Assembly (NCBI GenBank): GCA_963812415.1
Contig: CAWEVH010000035.1
Coordinates: forward strand, 1-64,000
From: JACVRW01 sp963812415
Lineage (GTDB): Bacteria > Actinomycetota > Thermoleophilia > Solirubrobacterales > Thermoleophilaceae
Reading direction: 5' to 3'
DNA: 64,000 nt
Positions 1-10,134 of the stretch are shown here, piece after piece. The stretch's first letter is position 1, and every line of letters begins with the position of its first letter. Under the pieces are notes generated by a model. That model did no database searches. It was given only the letters and a program-made list of their open reading frames with translations, and was not told the DNA's origin. The position numbers and the translations under genes were made by a program.

Positions 1-23
1 CCAAGGCCGAAGATGCCGCCATG

Positions 24-1900
24 TCAGTCGCGGGACGCGAGCTCCGCGGCGACCACGTTCGCATACGGAGACCCGAGCCCGCTGGCGAGGTCATAGCCGG
101 GCCGGGCGGGGCAGCACGAGCCGCCGAAGAGCGCGTTGTCGCCCAGGGTGATGTCGACGAACGCGTCCGGGTTGTCCTTGGCGGTGGCGTAGAGCAGTGG
201 CGGCACGAAGCCCGGGCGAGGCAGCCCCTGTTGCTTCGCCGCCTGGTTCCAAAGGGCGATCATGCCCGCCACCAGCGGCGTGGCGGCGCTCGTGCCGCCG
301 ACGAAGCTGATGCTCTGGCCCCCGGACTGGGGGCAGCCCTGGACGCCGCTCGAGCAGACGATCGGATAGCCGGGACTCTCGTCGGCGAACGCCGCGATGT
401 CCGGGACCATCCTGTAGGTCGAGTTCGCAAACGACTGGGCGGGCTGCCACGAGGGCCGGTCCTGGAAGGTGCTCTGGCCGCCCCCGCCGCCCGTCGTCGC
501 CGTGAACGGCGCCGGGTAGACGGTGTCGTTCCAGACGCCGGTGGACGCGATCGTGTTGTTCGAGTTCAGCGTCAGGTTTGTCCCGCCCACCGCCAGCACC
601 CACGCCGAGCTGGCGGGCCAGGACACCTGCGGCTTCTTCTCGCTCGAGGTGAGCTGGCTGGCGGGCACGTCGCGCGCGCACGCGGACGAGCCGGAATCGC
701 CGGCGGCGACCACCACCGTGATCCCCAGCGCCGCCTCGGCCGCGAGCAGGCGGGTGACCAGCGTGCGAGACGCCGAGTACGCGGACACCGTGGACTCGCA
801 TACTCCGTAGGACACGGACACAACGTCGGGAAGCGGTACGCCGTTCTTGGTCGCCTGGACCGGCGACGCCAACATCTTGAGGAAGCCGAGCACGTCGCCA
901 TCGTCGGCGTCCTCGTCGATCGGGTGGACCCAAAGGTCGAACCGGTCCAGCTGCGGAGCCACCATCGAGACCACCATGGCGTCGAGCGAGCTCTCGAGGA
1001 TCGGCTGGATTCCGGAGCCGTTGTGGATCTTCAGCGCCGTGCCCTGTGCGCCGAAGCAGTTGCGGAACTGGTTGACGTCCGAGGATGGCGTGGGCGCCTC
1101 GCCGACGATCGCCACCCGCGTGCCCTGTCCGAGCAGGCCTGCGGACTGCAGCGGCGCTATTCCGTACGCCTCCAGGATCTGGTTCGGGTACAGGCCGGAG
1201 GACAGCCCCAGGACAGCGGGATCGGTCGTGTCCAGGCAGTTCGGTCCCACGGTGCCGGTCCGAGTGGGAGTGCCGCCGTCGTAGACCGGACCGGCGGACG
1301 ATCGTGCGACCGGGCCCCGAGCGGGGACGGGACGGACGACGAGTGCTGACTTACGGTCAGCCGCATGCCAGCCACGGTGTCGACGTTCCCCTTCATGCCC
1401 TTTGGGAGCTTCGGGGTGTTGACCGGAAGCGCGACGATCTCTCCCGAGGAGGTCTTGTAGTTGGCCCATTTCGTCCCGAACATCTTCTGCGCCTTCCCGA
1501 CTGTCACCGTCGCGCTCACCCGCAGGTGCGTAACGTCGACCGTGGCGCTGACGTTTTGGGACTTGAAGGCATTCACGACGCCCTTGCGCACCGACGATGT
1601 CGCGCCGTACCTGCTCTGAAGATTCGACAGCGAGAGGTACTTGCCGTATGAGGACGACGACGGGTTGCTCGCCGACTTGGCCGCCTTCTGTATTCCGGAG
1701 TTGTTAGCGACGAGGCCGACCTGGAGACCCAGCTTGAGACCGGTGGAGGTCGCCCCGACCTTCTTCAGCCCGTTGTGGGAGATCGGGCCGTAGTTCACCT
1801 TGGCAGCCGCCTGAGACGGCGCCGCGGCCACAGCAACGAAGACCACGGCGGCTAGCAACGGCGCCACAGCCACGCGGGGCCGCCGGGTGGTCCTCCGCAT
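24..1900 (-). CDS. Secreted S53 (sedolisin/kumamolisin) serine peptidase, one frameshift
   Basis: This is a pro-enzyme of the acid serine peptidase family S53, which is exported and cleaves its own prodomain. The ATG at 1900 follows a GGGAG ribosome site and opens a typical signal peptide (twin-basic start, hydrophobic run, then A-A-A-K). The prodomain reads in one frame down to about nt 1310. The catalytic domain continues in another frame from about nt 1320 to the stop at 24-26. Catalytic-domain marks are ESSLD (the Glu and Asp of the triad) near nt 990, AAGDSGSSAC (oxyanion Asp), GTSAATP with the nucleophilic Ser near nt 290, and a C-terminal GYDLASGLGSP calcium-site region. The frame change equals one missing base in a G/C run, so it is probably a sequence error. 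The family call is secure. Whether the gene is active in the organism depends on the indel. Confidence 0.85.
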
Positions 1901-2326
1901 CGCCGACTCCCTTCGGACTGGATCGAGTGACGGCGGGCGCCCGCTCGGCGCCCCGAGGTCTACGTCCATCGTTTCCCCCCGCCACTCTGGTGGCATCGCC
2001 CCGATGCTCGGCATCCATGAAGCGCTCGTCGCTGAGCGCCAGCCTGCGCAGGGTGTCCGTGTAGCTCGCCAGGTCCTCCTTGGCCGGACGGCCGTCTGAC
2101 CGAACGCTGCGCGGTAGGTGCTCCAAGGATCGCCGCGGCGATCCGCGCAGCGCGAGGGGCCATGGGGCCGACCTTACACCCGCCACGACCGCATTCGCGG
2201 CACATGACTGAGGCCTCCCAAGCCTTCGCCTGCACAACGGCGTTCGGCCAGCGGCACCCGCATCGGCGGGTAGCGATGCCCGGGTTTTTCGGACGTCATT
2301 CGAACGGAAAGCGACGAAGCGCCTTC
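1901..2326. other. Intergenic stretch upstream of the S53 peptidase
   Basis: About 425 bases without a convincing gene. On the minus strand, roughly 2030-2110 can be read as KEDLASYTDTLRRLALSDER. This resembles the N-terminus of actinobacterial carboxymuconolactone-decarboxylase-like proteins, but it has no clear start codon and soon runs into the peptidase leader. It could be a remnant or chance. No strong terminator is visible between the GGDEF gene and the peptidase. Confidence 0.4.
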
Positions 2327-4081
2327 CTAGGCCGAGGCTGCCCGGAGCGCCAGCCCGACCTGGTCGGCCACCGTCTGGATCAGCCTCACGTCGTCCTCGT
2401 CGAACGCGTCGGCGCGGACCTCCTCGAGGTCGATCGCGCCCCACAGCCGCCCGGCCGTCCGAATCGGCACGACGAGCTCGGAGCTCACGTCCACGAGGCC
2501 CGGCACAAGCCGGTAGTCGGCCTCCGCGCGCACGTCGCCGGAGAGCACAGGGAGGCCGTCGCGCAGAGCGCGGCCGACGAGGCCGGCCCCGAGCGGCTGC
2601 ACCCAACGGTCGCCGTCGAGCCGGGCGAGGGCGAGTCCGCGCGCGGCCACGCTCTCCAGGCGGCCGTCGTCGCGAATCCGCAGGATGGCCGTGAGGAAGT
2701 ACTCGAAGGCACCGTCGATCTCGGCGGCAGCGGCCTCGGCGATCTGGCGGGGGTCGTCGAGCTCCGCCACGCGAGCGGCGACTCGCCCGGCCAGCGCCAG
2801 CTGGCGGGAACGGCGGCGCAGCAGCTCGGCCTGCTCCCGGGCGAGCTCGCCGGCGGGGCCGGCATCGGCGTCGCCGGTCAGCGGCCCCGAGCGGCCGCGC
2901 CCCTCCGGCTCGAAATCCTCGGGCAGCTCGGACTCGCGCACGGCGACCCCGCGCGCGCCGCGCTGCTTTCCGTACAAGAGCGCGCGGTCCGAGCGCGCGA
3001 TCAGCGACGTCGCGCTCTCCTCCGGCCGCCACTCCGCCACCCCCGCGGTCGCGGCGCCGGCGCCGTCCGGGTAGTCGAGCTCGTCGACCGCGCGGCGCAC
3101 CCCCTCGACGGCGCGCGCGGCCACCTCGCTCGCCGCTCGTTCGTCGGCGTCGATCGCCACGATCGCGAACTCGTCGCCGCCGTAGCGAGCCACCAGGTCG
3201 TACGGACGGACGCTCTGGCGGAGCGCCTGGCCGACGCGGCGCAGCACCTCGTCCCCGGCCAGATGTCCGTGGCGCTCGTTCACCTGCTTGAAGTCGTCGA
3301 GGTCGACGATCGCGAGCGACAGGCTCTGGCCCCCGCGCCGGCAGCGCTCGAGCTCGCGGCGCAGGGTGTCGTGCATCGCGGAGTGGTTGAGACAGCCGGT
3401 GAGTCCGTCCGTACGGGCGGCGAGCGCAAGACCGGCGTGGGCGCTCGCGTTGCGGCAGGCCGCGGCGGCCAGGTCCGCGAACGCCTCGAGCAGGTAGAGG
3501 TCCTCGTTCGTCACGAGGCGCTGGCGGAAGTACCCCACGGCGACGGCGCCACGCAGCTCGCCGTCCCAGTGCATCGGCACCGCGAGCGAGCTCTTCACGC
3601 GCTCGAAGGGCGACAGGGTCACCGGCTTGGACAGCGACTGGTAGTCGTTGGTGAGCATCGACTCGTCGCGCTCGACGCTCTTGCCGACGAGCCCCTGGCC
3701 GACCTGAACGCGCTCGCCGATCAGGTCGGCGGAAAGGCCCCAGGTGGCCTCGAAGCGCAGGCCCGTGTCGGCGTTGCCGAGGAAGACGTTGGCGTAGTCG
3801 GAGCCGAGGATGCTGGCGGCCTCCTCGCAGATCCGGACCAGCACGCGGTTCAGGTCGAGGCTCTCGCTGAGCGCCCGCGCCGCCCGGGCGAGCGCGGCCT
3901 GGCGCCTGCCGCGAGCGGCGGTCTCGGCCGCCAGCTCGAGCTGCGCGATGCCGGCTGCCGCCGCCGCGGCGAAGGCCTGGGCAACCTCGAGCTCATGCGC
4001 CTCGAGCGCCAGCAGCCCGCCGGCCTCGACCTCCTCGCTCGACTCGGCCAGCACCAGCACGTGCGGAACCGCCTGGCCCAC
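2327..4081 (-). CDS. GAF-GGDEF-GAF diguanylate cyclase (C-terminal part of a gene split by an amber codon)
   Basis: This is a cytosolic signalling protein predicted to make cyclic di-GMP from two GTP. In the 584-residue reading there is a GAF domain at roughly residues 65-215, a GGDEF domain at about 225-385 with the intact signature RYGGDEF, and a second GAF domain at about 430-584. RPYD lies five residues before GGDEF and matches the RxxD inhibitory site, so product feedback is likely. The frame stays open upstream of this GTG to a TAG at 4151-4153, and beyond it continues in the same frame into another GAF-like segment (4151-4501). The natural protein was therefore probably about 724 residues. 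If the TAG is real, this downstream part needs an internal start. No membrane segment is seen. Confidence 0.85.
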   Translation of the reverse strand: MGQAVPHVLVLAESSEEVEAGGLLALEAHELEVAQAFAAAAAAGIAQLELAAETAARGRRQAALARAARALSESLDLNRVLVRICEEAASILGSDYANVFLGNADTGLRFEATWGLSADLIGERVQVGQGLVGKSVERDESMLTNDYQSLSKPVTLSPFERVKSSLAVPMHWDGELRGAVAVGYFRQRLVTNEDLYLLEAFADLAAAACRNASAHAGLALAARTDGLTGCLNHSAMHDTLRRELERCRRGGQSLSLAIVDLDDFKQVNERHGHLAGDEVLRRVGQALRQSVRPYDLVARYGGDEFAIVAIDADERAASEVAARAVEGVRRAVDELDYPDGAGAATAGVAEWRPEESATSLIARSDRALLYGKQRGARGVAVRESELPEDFEPEGRGRSGPLTGDADAGPAGELAREQAELLRRRSRQLALAGRVAARVAELDDPRQIAEAAAAEIDGAFEYFLTAILRIRDDGRLESVAARGLALARLDGDRWVQPLGAGLVGRALRDGLPVLSGDVRAEADYRLVPGLVDVSSELVVPIRTAGRLWGAIDLEEVRADAFDEDDVRLIQTVADQVGLALRAASA

Positions 4082-4150
4082 GCGCAGGGGGAGGAGGAGC
4101 GCGGCGTCCGCAAGCTCAAGCTCGTCAGCGCCGGTGGCGACGACCAGGGC

Positions 4151-4501
4151 CTAGGCGTCCTCGCCGGACACCATCGCGAGCTCCTGGCGGCGCGCCAGCA
4201 GCGCGGCCAGCGGCGGCAGCGCGGCCAGCGGCACCAGCTCGCGCGGCGCGCCCGGCGGATCGGCGGCCGTGACCTCGACCTGGCCCTCTCGCTCGGAGAC
4301 GGTGAGAAGGATCGCGTGGTCGACGCGGAAGAAGGCGCGCGCCTCGCTCACCAGCGTCCGCGCGACGGACGCCGGAGCCTCGGCCTCGCTCGCGGTGCCG
4401 AGCAGGCGGGACACGGCGCGCATCGCCTCGCCGGCTCCACCGAAGTGGGGCTCGTCACGACGGCTCTTGCCGTCGGGCCAGCGGGGGGCACGCACGGCCA
4501 T
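4151..4501 (-). pseudogene. N-terminal GAF-like segment of the GGDEF protein, ended by an in-frame TAG
   Basis: 116 residues from an ATG at 4501, ending at TAG 4151-4153. The pattern AVSRLLGTASEAEAPASVAR followed by VDHAILLTVSEREGQ is typical of the start of a GAF sensor domain. The reading frame after the TAG continues with ALVVATGADELELADAALL, the rest of that domain, and then the GGDEF protein. A single-base change of a sense codon (for example CAG, AAG or GAG) to TAG explains the break better than two separate genes. It may be a true nonsense mutation or a base-call error. Confidence 0.7.
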
Positions 4502-4567
4502 CTACCCCTGTATCGGCCGAATGACGAGCGGACTTGAGAGGTTCCGCCGCGTTATCCCGCGAGAAAG

Positions 4568-5676
4568 CTACAGACCGAGCGTCTTGGCGATGATGTTCTT
4601 CTGGATCTCCGAGGTGCCGCCGTAGACCGTGGTCACCACCGCGGTCCTCAGGTGCCTCTCCATGGGGTACTCGGTCGCGTAGCCGTAGCCGCCCATGATC
4701 TGCATGCCGGCGAGCGCACAGCGCTTGGCGAGCTCCGTGGCCGCGAGCTTCGCCATCGATGCCTCCTGGGGCAGCATCCTGCCGGGGTCCTCGTCGGTAA
4801 GCGCGGCCACGTGCCGTACCAGGAGCCGGACCTGGGCGAGCTCCGTGGCCAGCTCGGCGAACGTGTGCGAGAGCGCCTGGAACGACCCCACCGGGCGCCC
4901 GAACTGCTTGCGCTCCTTCGCGTACGCGAGCGCGTCGTCGAAGGCGCGCTGGGCGAGCCCGAGCGCCGTGGCGGCGAGGATCGTGCGCTCGTAGTTGAGC
5001 CCGGCCATCAGCTGGGTCCAGCCGCCACCCTCCTCGCCGAGCAGGGCGTCCTCGGGCACGCGCACGCCGTCGAGGTGGATCTCGTTGGTCTCCGACCCGC
5101 CGAGCGTGTCGATCGGCGTGAGCGTCATGCCCTCGGCGTCGCGCGGCACGAGGATCATCGACATGTCCTCGTGCCGATCGCCGGGCCCGGTGCGGCAGAC
5201 GATCAGGATGTGGCTCGCCTTGTGGGCGTACGAGCACCACATCTTGGCTCCGTCGAGCACCCACTCGCCGTTGTCGCGCCGCGCGCGCGTCTTGAGCGCG
5301 GCCACGTCGGAGCCCGCGTCCGGCTCGGACATCGCGATCGCCAGCGTGCCCCCTCCCACCACGTGCGCGAAGTGCTCGCGCTTCTGCTCCTCGCTGCCGA
5401 AGCGGTTGAGCGCCCCGACCACGATCAGCGTGACCCCGTAGCCGGCCACGGGGATCCCACCGCGGGTGAACTCCTCGAGGAACAGCGTGGCGTCGAGGAA
5501 CGAGCCGCCGGCGCCGCCGTACTCCTCGGGGATCTGGAGGCCGTACCAGCCGAGCTCGCCCATGCGGGCGGCCACGGCGTCGTCGTGGGGGTCGGCGCCG
5601 TCCGCGCGGTCGAAGCGCTCGCGCGCGGCGAAGTCGCGGATCGCCTCGACGAAGGCCTGCTGCTCTTCGTTCAGAG

Positions 5677-5680
<4 letters not shown>
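4568..5680 (-). CDS. Acyl-CoA dehydrogenase
   Basis: A flavoprotein of the acyl-CoA dehydrogenase family, which introduces a 2,3 double bond into acyl-CoA thioesters and passes electrons to ETF. The 370-residue protein has the N-terminal helical domain, the middle beta domain with AMSEPDAGSDVAALKT (FAD/substrate region), and the C-terminal helical domain with YAKERKQFGRPVGSFQ and MGGYGYATEYPMER. It ends with the usual YGGTSEIQKNIIAKTLG. I chose a TTG start at 5680 because it overlaps the upstream gene's stop as TTGA and gives the family-typical start TLNEEQQAFVEAIRDF. It is translationally coupled to the second dehydrogenase upstream. Substrate chain type cannot be told from the sequence. Confidence 0.92.
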
Positions 5681-6897
<1,217 letters not shown>

Positions 6898-6931
6898 CAG
6901 GGGCCGGAGCCTACCGCGCCCGGAACCCCGG

Positions 6932-7342
6932 TCATCCCTGCAAGAGCCACGCCACGAGCGCGGCGGCGGCCCCGCCCCCGAGGATCACGCCGGCCAGCAC
7001 GAGCGGCCTGGGGCCGCGGGCCGCGGGGCTCTCCCGCGGGCCGAGCTCCGCCTGCATCAGCACCTCGCGCGCGGTCTCGGCTCCCGCCTCGGGCACGAGC
7101 ACGTCGCGCGGCCCCGCCGCGAGGAAGTCGGGCACGTCGAAGCCCGCCGTACGGCGCAGCATGCTCGGCACCCCCTCCTCCAGCAGCAGCCCCTGGATGA
7201 ACTCCGCCTCGGCCTGGTTGCGACCGCCGGCCACCCGCACCAGCTCGCCCTCGGTGAAGGCCGGGTTGATCTTTCGCGCCCGGGCGTGAGCATCGCTCAG
7301 CGGCGTGTCGATCGGCTCGGCGCCCGGCACGACCAGCGGCAT
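6932..7342 (-). CDS. DUF2007-like membrane-tail protein with an upstream in-frame zinc ribbon
   Basis: From the ATG at 7342 the protein has a DUF2007-like (putative signal transducer) region, GRNQAEAEFIQGLLLEEGVP through DVLVPEAGAE, and ends in one hydrophobic segment, PLVLAGVILGGGAAAALVAW, likely a membrane anchor. The same frame is open upstream to about 7410 and encodes a double CxxC zinc ribbon: CPSC at about 7391-7402 and CQEC ending at about 7346. No ATG, GTG or TTG precedes the ribbon before a TGA, although an AGGAGGAGGA ribosome site sits just upstream. An indel or an unusual start is therefore suspected, and the true gene probably covers 6932 to about 7405. It follows the JAMM peptidase gene closely. 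Confidence 0.65.
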   Translation of the reverse strand: MPLVVPGAEPIDTPLSDAHARARKINPAFTEGELVRVAGGRNQAEAEFIQGLLLEEGVPSMLRRTAGFDVPDFLAAGPRDVLVPEAGAETAREVLMQAELGPRESPAARGPRPLVLAGVILGGGAAAALVAWLLQG

Positions 7343-7409
7343 GCCGCACTCCTGGCAGAAGCTCGCCTCCGCCCCGTGGTCGGTGCGTCCGCACGACGGG
7401 CACTGGAGA

Positions 7410-7799
7410 TCAGCCGACGACGATCTCCTCCTCCTTCACCTGGCCATCCGCGATGCGCCAGGCCCGGACGATCGGGGCGTCCGGATCCTCGAGGGAGACG
7501 ATCAGATAGCGCCAGTGGGGGTAGCTCGCGAGGTTGATGTCGGTCTGCGAGGGCTCGGCCGGGCTGCGTGGGTGGGAGTGGTAGATGGCCACCTCGAGGC
7601 CCTGGTCGTCGAGCTCGTTCGCGGCGAACAGGCTCTGGTGGTCGAGGGAGTAGCCATACGGCGAGCGCCGCTCGTTCTCCGCCCGCACGACCCGCTCGAC
7701 GCGGCCGTCGGTCCCGCTCAGGTAGCCGCAGCACTCGTTGGGCGCCTCGTCGCGCGCGTGCAGGACGAGCTCGTCCCAGTGGGCCTGCGAGATCCTCAC
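7410..7799 (-). CDS. JAMM/MPN metalloprotease (Mec-like, M67 family)
   Basis: A 129-residue zinc peptidase of the JAB1/MPN type. All JAMM residues are present: Glu22 (PNECCG), His74 and His76 (YHSHP), Ser84 and Asp87 in HxH-x7-S-x2-D spacing. In mycobacteria the homologue Mec removes cysteine from the CysO-Cys adduct. Related enzymes trim extra residues from sulfur-carrier proteins to expose GlyGly. A CysO-like carrier, CysM and an activating enzyme lie 3-6 kb away in this window, so that role is likely here. The GTG start at 7799 lies only 31 bases from the divergent ferritin-like gene. The catalytic call is firm; the CysO partnership is inferred from context. Confidence 0.88.
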   Translation of the reverse strand: MRISQAHWDELVLHARDEAPNECCGYLSGTDGRVERVVRAENERRSPYGYSLDHQSLFAANELDDQGLEVAIYHSHPRSPAEPSQTDINLASYPHWRYLIVSLEDPDAPIVRAWRIADGQVKEEEIVVG

Positions 7800-7830
7800 G
7801 GGGCGAAGGCTGAGTCGTCGCCCGTATGCG

Positions 7831-8382
7831 GTGGCCGTCCGCTTTCCTCACCCGGCGCGCCGCCTGGGCGGCGGGGCCGCTGCGCTCACGCTCGCCGCGT
7901 GCGGCGGCGGGGATCCGCCGCCGGGAGGCCGCGCGGGGCCCGGCTCGGGCGCCGGTCTGCTCGGCTCGCTGCTCGCGTTCGAGCGCGCCACGATTGCCGC
8001 CTACGACGCCTGCTTCGAGGTGCTGCGCGGCGAGGCGCTCGGCCAGGCGCGGCTGATCCAGGCCGAGGAGCGCGAGCACGCGCGCCTGCTCGAGGAGCTG
8101 ATCCGCGGGCTCGGCGGGACGCCGCCGCCCGGACGGCGGGCCGAGGACTACGCGCGCCAGTTCCCCGAGCTTCGCTCGCAGGCGGATGCCCTGAGCTTCG
8201 CCCAGGACCTCGAGGAGCGTCAGATCCGCGGCTACCTGGAGGGCCTGACCGACCTGCCGGACCCCGAGCTGCGGGCCGGCGTGGCGGACATCCTCGCCGC
8301 CGAGGGGCCCCACCTCGGCACGCTGCACGTGCTGCGCGGCGAGCCCGCGGCGCAGGATCCGTTCGTGACCGGGGCGCTGTGA
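7831..8382 (+). CDS. Ferritin-like domain lipoprotein
   Basis: A 183-residue protein starting at GTG 7831, which gives a short signal ending in the lipobox LAAC, so it is probably anchored outside the membrane. The mature part is a four-helix ferritin-like domain. FERATIAAYDACFE and EEREHARLLEEL carry the Glu and ExxH pattern of the first half of a di-iron site, followed by FAQDLEERQIRGYLEG and AAEGPHLGTLHV. The next gene overlaps as GTGA and encodes a second ferritin-like protein, so they may form a hetero-oligomer. Iron binding is probable from the motifs, but the physiological role is unknown. Proteins of this size in actinobacteria are often only annotated as ferritin-like. Confidence 0.8.
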   Translation: MAVRFPHPARRLGGGAAALTLAACGGGDPPPGGRAGPGSGAGLLGSLLAFERATIAAYDACFEVLRGEALGQARLIQAEEREHARLLEELIRGLGGTPPPGRRAEDYARQFPELRSQADALSFAQDLEERQIRGYLEGLTDLPDPELRAGVADILAAEGPHLGTLHVLRGEPAAQDPFVTGAL

Positions 8383-8891
8383 GCACCACCCGTCGCGCGC
8401 TGCTGCTGGCCGGGGCCGCCGTGGCGCTCCCCGCCGCTTCGGCGCGCGCCACCGAGCGCCCGGACGTGGAGGTCCTCGAGGAGCTGCTCGCACACGAGCA
8501 GCGGCTGGCCGGCGCCTACGAGGCGGCGCTCCGGCGGCGGGCGATCGCTCCGGGGCTCGGCGAGACGCTCCTCGCCCACGAGCGCGACCACGTCCGCGGT
8601 CTCGAGCAGGCGCTCGCCCGCGGCGGCGCGCGCGAGCCGCGCGCGGGCGTGCCCTCCCCCGAGCTCACCGGCGCGCTCGGCGATCGGCGCCGCTTCGCGC
8701 GCTTCGCCCTCGAGCTCGAGACAAGCGCGATCGCCGCCTACCTGGCGGCGCTCCCAGCGCTGCGCGACGCGGGCCTGCGCCAGCCGCTCGGCTCGATCAT
8801 GGCCTGCGGCGGCACCCATCAGGTCGCGCTCCGCGACGCGCTCGGCGAGCCGCTGCTCCCCGGTGCGAGCGGAGGCCCGACCGAACCCTGA
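8379..8891 (+). CDS. Ferritin-like domain protein with twin-arginine-type signal
   Basis: A 170-residue partner of the preceding gene, starting at GTG 8379 within the GTGA overlap. The N-terminus STTRRALLLAGAAVALPAAS looks like a Tat signal (two arginines, hydrophobic run, A-x-A), which would suit export of a folded metal protein. A tatA gene lies 1.8 kb downstream. The helices contain AHEQRLAGAYEAALRR, LLAHERDHVRGLEQAL, ALELETSAIAAYLAALP and CGGTHQVALRDAL, matching the Glu/ExxH pattern of ferritin-like domains. Function beyond metal binding cannot be told. A shared role with the ECF sigma factor operon downstream is possible, since only 29 bases separate them. Confidence 0.78.
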   Translation: MSTTRRALLLAGAAVALPAASARATERPDVEVLEELLAHEQRLAGAYEAALRRRAIAPGLGETLLAHERDHVRGLEQALARGGAREPRAGVPSPELTGALGDRRRFARFALELETSAIAAYLAALPALRDAGLRQPLGSIMACGGTHQVALRDALGEPLLPGASGGPTEP

Positions 8892-8913
8892 GCGGGTCGC
8901 TTGCGTATAGCGT
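8883..8913 (+). promoter_or_regulatory. Candidate ECF-type autoregulated promoter of the sigma gene
   Basis: CGAACC at 8882-8887 is followed after exactly 16 bases by CGTA at 8904-8907. The same CGAACC-N16-CGTA arrangement recurs before the cupredoxin gene (10135-10160). It resembles the GGAAC/CGT elements of ECF-dependent promoters. A TAGCGT hexamer (8908-8913) lies seven bases before the ATG and may serve as an alternative -10. Confidence 0.5.
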
Positions 8914-8920
8914 GGGCGCC

Positions 8921-9463
8921 ATGGCCCGCAGCGACGCGAGCCTGCTTCACCAACTGCCGCACGACCGCAGCGGCGAAGCGTTGCGCGAGCTCTACCGACG
9001 CTTCGGTGGGGAGCTCTTCGGATTCGCATGCAACGCGCTCGGCGATCGCGAGGCTGCGGAGGAGGTGGTGCAGGACGTGTTCGCGCGGGCCTGGCGTCAA
9101 GCCGAGCGCTACGACGAGGACCGGGCGAGCGTGCGCACGTGGCTGTTCGCGATCGCGCGCAACCGGATCGTGGACGTACGCCGCCGCGCCTCGGTCCGTC
9201 CCGCGGTCGCGGCCTGGCCGCACGAGCCGGAGGCGCAGGCGCACGTGCTCGAGCAGGCCGTCCTGCGCTGGCAGGTCGCGGCGGCGCTGGCGCGGCTGAC
9301 CCCTGACCACCGCGAGGTGATCCGCCTGGCGCACTACGCCGGGCTGTCGCTGCGCGAGATCTCGGAGCGCCAGGGCATCCCGCTCGGGACCGTGAAGAGC
9401 CGGCTCTCCTACGCGCTGCGGAGCCTGCGGCTGATCCTCGACGAGATGGGAGTCGAGGCGTGA
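8921..9463 (+). CDS. ECF RNA polymerase sigma factor (SigK/RpoE-like)
   Basis: A 180-residue extracytoplasmic-function sigma factor. Region 2 is seen as LYRRFGGELFGFACNALGDR with EEVVQDVFARAWRQAERYD and RTWLFAIARNRIVDVRRR. Region 4 is seen as LTPDHREVIRLAHYAGLSLR, EISERQGIPLGTVKSRLSYA. It directs transcription of a small regulon when released from its anti-sigma factor, which is the next gene and overlaps as GTGA. I prefer the ATG at 8921 over the GTG at 8912 because a -10-like hexamer lies seven bases before it. The nearby cupredoxin gene is a plausible target, since it shares an upstream motif. Confidence 0.93.
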   Translation: MARSDASLLHQLPHDRSGEALRELYRRFGGELFGFACNALGDREAAEEVVQDVFARAWRQAERYDEDRASVRTWLFAIARNRIVDVRRRASVRPAVAAWPHEPEAQAHVLEQAVLRWQVAAALARLTPDHREVIRLAHYAGLSLREISERQGIPLGTVKSRLSYALRSLRLILDEMGVEA

Positions 9464-10128
9464 GGGCATGCCCGACCCACGGCGACCTGCTCGCCGCCTA
9501 CGCGCTCGGCGCGCTCGAGCCGGACGAGGCGGAGGCGATGCGCCGCCACATCGAGACCTGCGCGATCTGCCGCGAGCAGCTCCCCTCCATGAGCTCGCTT
9601 CCCGGCCTGCTGGACAAGGTGGACCTGGCCGATGTGCCGCCGCCGCAGCCGCCGGCGTGGCTCGAGGAGAGCCTGCTCGACCAGATCGCGCGTGAGACCC
9701 CCCGCCACGGCGGCCGCCGTGGGAGGACGCGCCGGCGGGTGCTGGCCGGCGCGCTCGCGGCGGCCGCCACCATGGCGGTGGCCGTGCTGGCGATCGTGCT
9801 GTCGGGTGACGACCAAGAGGCCTACGCGCGCGCGAACCTGGACGGGGAGACGGGCGCGCGGGCATACGCGCGGCTCGAGGCCGTGCCGGCCGGAACCCGG
9901 GTCTCGCTGCGTGCTCGCGAGCTCGGCGGTGTGCCCGGCAACCGCTACGAGCTCTGGTGCATCGCAACCGACGGCCGCTGGGTCAGCGGAGGCAGCTTCC
10001 GGGCTCCCGGCGGGGAGGCGGAGGTGGTGCTCACCGCCGCGGTCGGGCCAGGCGAGTACCACCGGCTCGTCGTCACCCCCGAGGGCCGCCGGGCGCCGAC
10101 GCTGATGCGCGGCACGCTCGAGTACTGA
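9460..10128 (+). CDS. Anti-sigma factor (zinc-finger, RskA-like)
   Basis: A 222-residue membrane protein that holds the upstream sigma factor inactive. The cytosolic N-terminus carries the ZAS signature HIETCAICREQ (HxxxCxxC). One transmembrane helix follows at about residues 90-113 (RRVLAGALAAAATMAVAVLA). The outer part is a RskA-type domain with TRVSLRARELGGVPGNRYEL, SGGSFRAPGGE and GEYHRLVVTPEG. Gene order, GTGA overlap and the ZAS motif make the pairing secure. The signal sensed is not evident. Release probably occurs by regulated proteolysis, as in other RskA proteins. Confidence 0.9.
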   Translation: MRACPTHGDLLAAYALGALEPDEAEAMRRHIETCAICREQLPSMSSLPGLLDKVDLADVPPPQPPAWLEESLLDQIARETPRHGGRRGRTRRRVLAGALAAAATMAVAVLAIVLSGDDQEAYARANLDGETGARAYARLEAVPAGTRVSLRARELGGVPGNRYELWCIATDGRWVSGGSFRAPGGEAEVVLTAAVGPGEYHRLVVTPEGRRAPTLMRGTLEY

Positions 10129-10134
10129 GGGATT

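Noticed and set aside
1960..2235. Possible small gene upstream of the S53 peptidase
   Set aside because: Only about 20 residues resemble a known N-terminus, there is no consistent start or frame, and it runs into the peptidase leader.
2162..4537. A 791-codon open frame on the plus strand opposite the GGDEF gene
   Set aside because: It is antisense to a protein with clear domains. Long antisense open frames are expected at about 70% GC, and its translation is Arg/Gly/His-rich with no domain.
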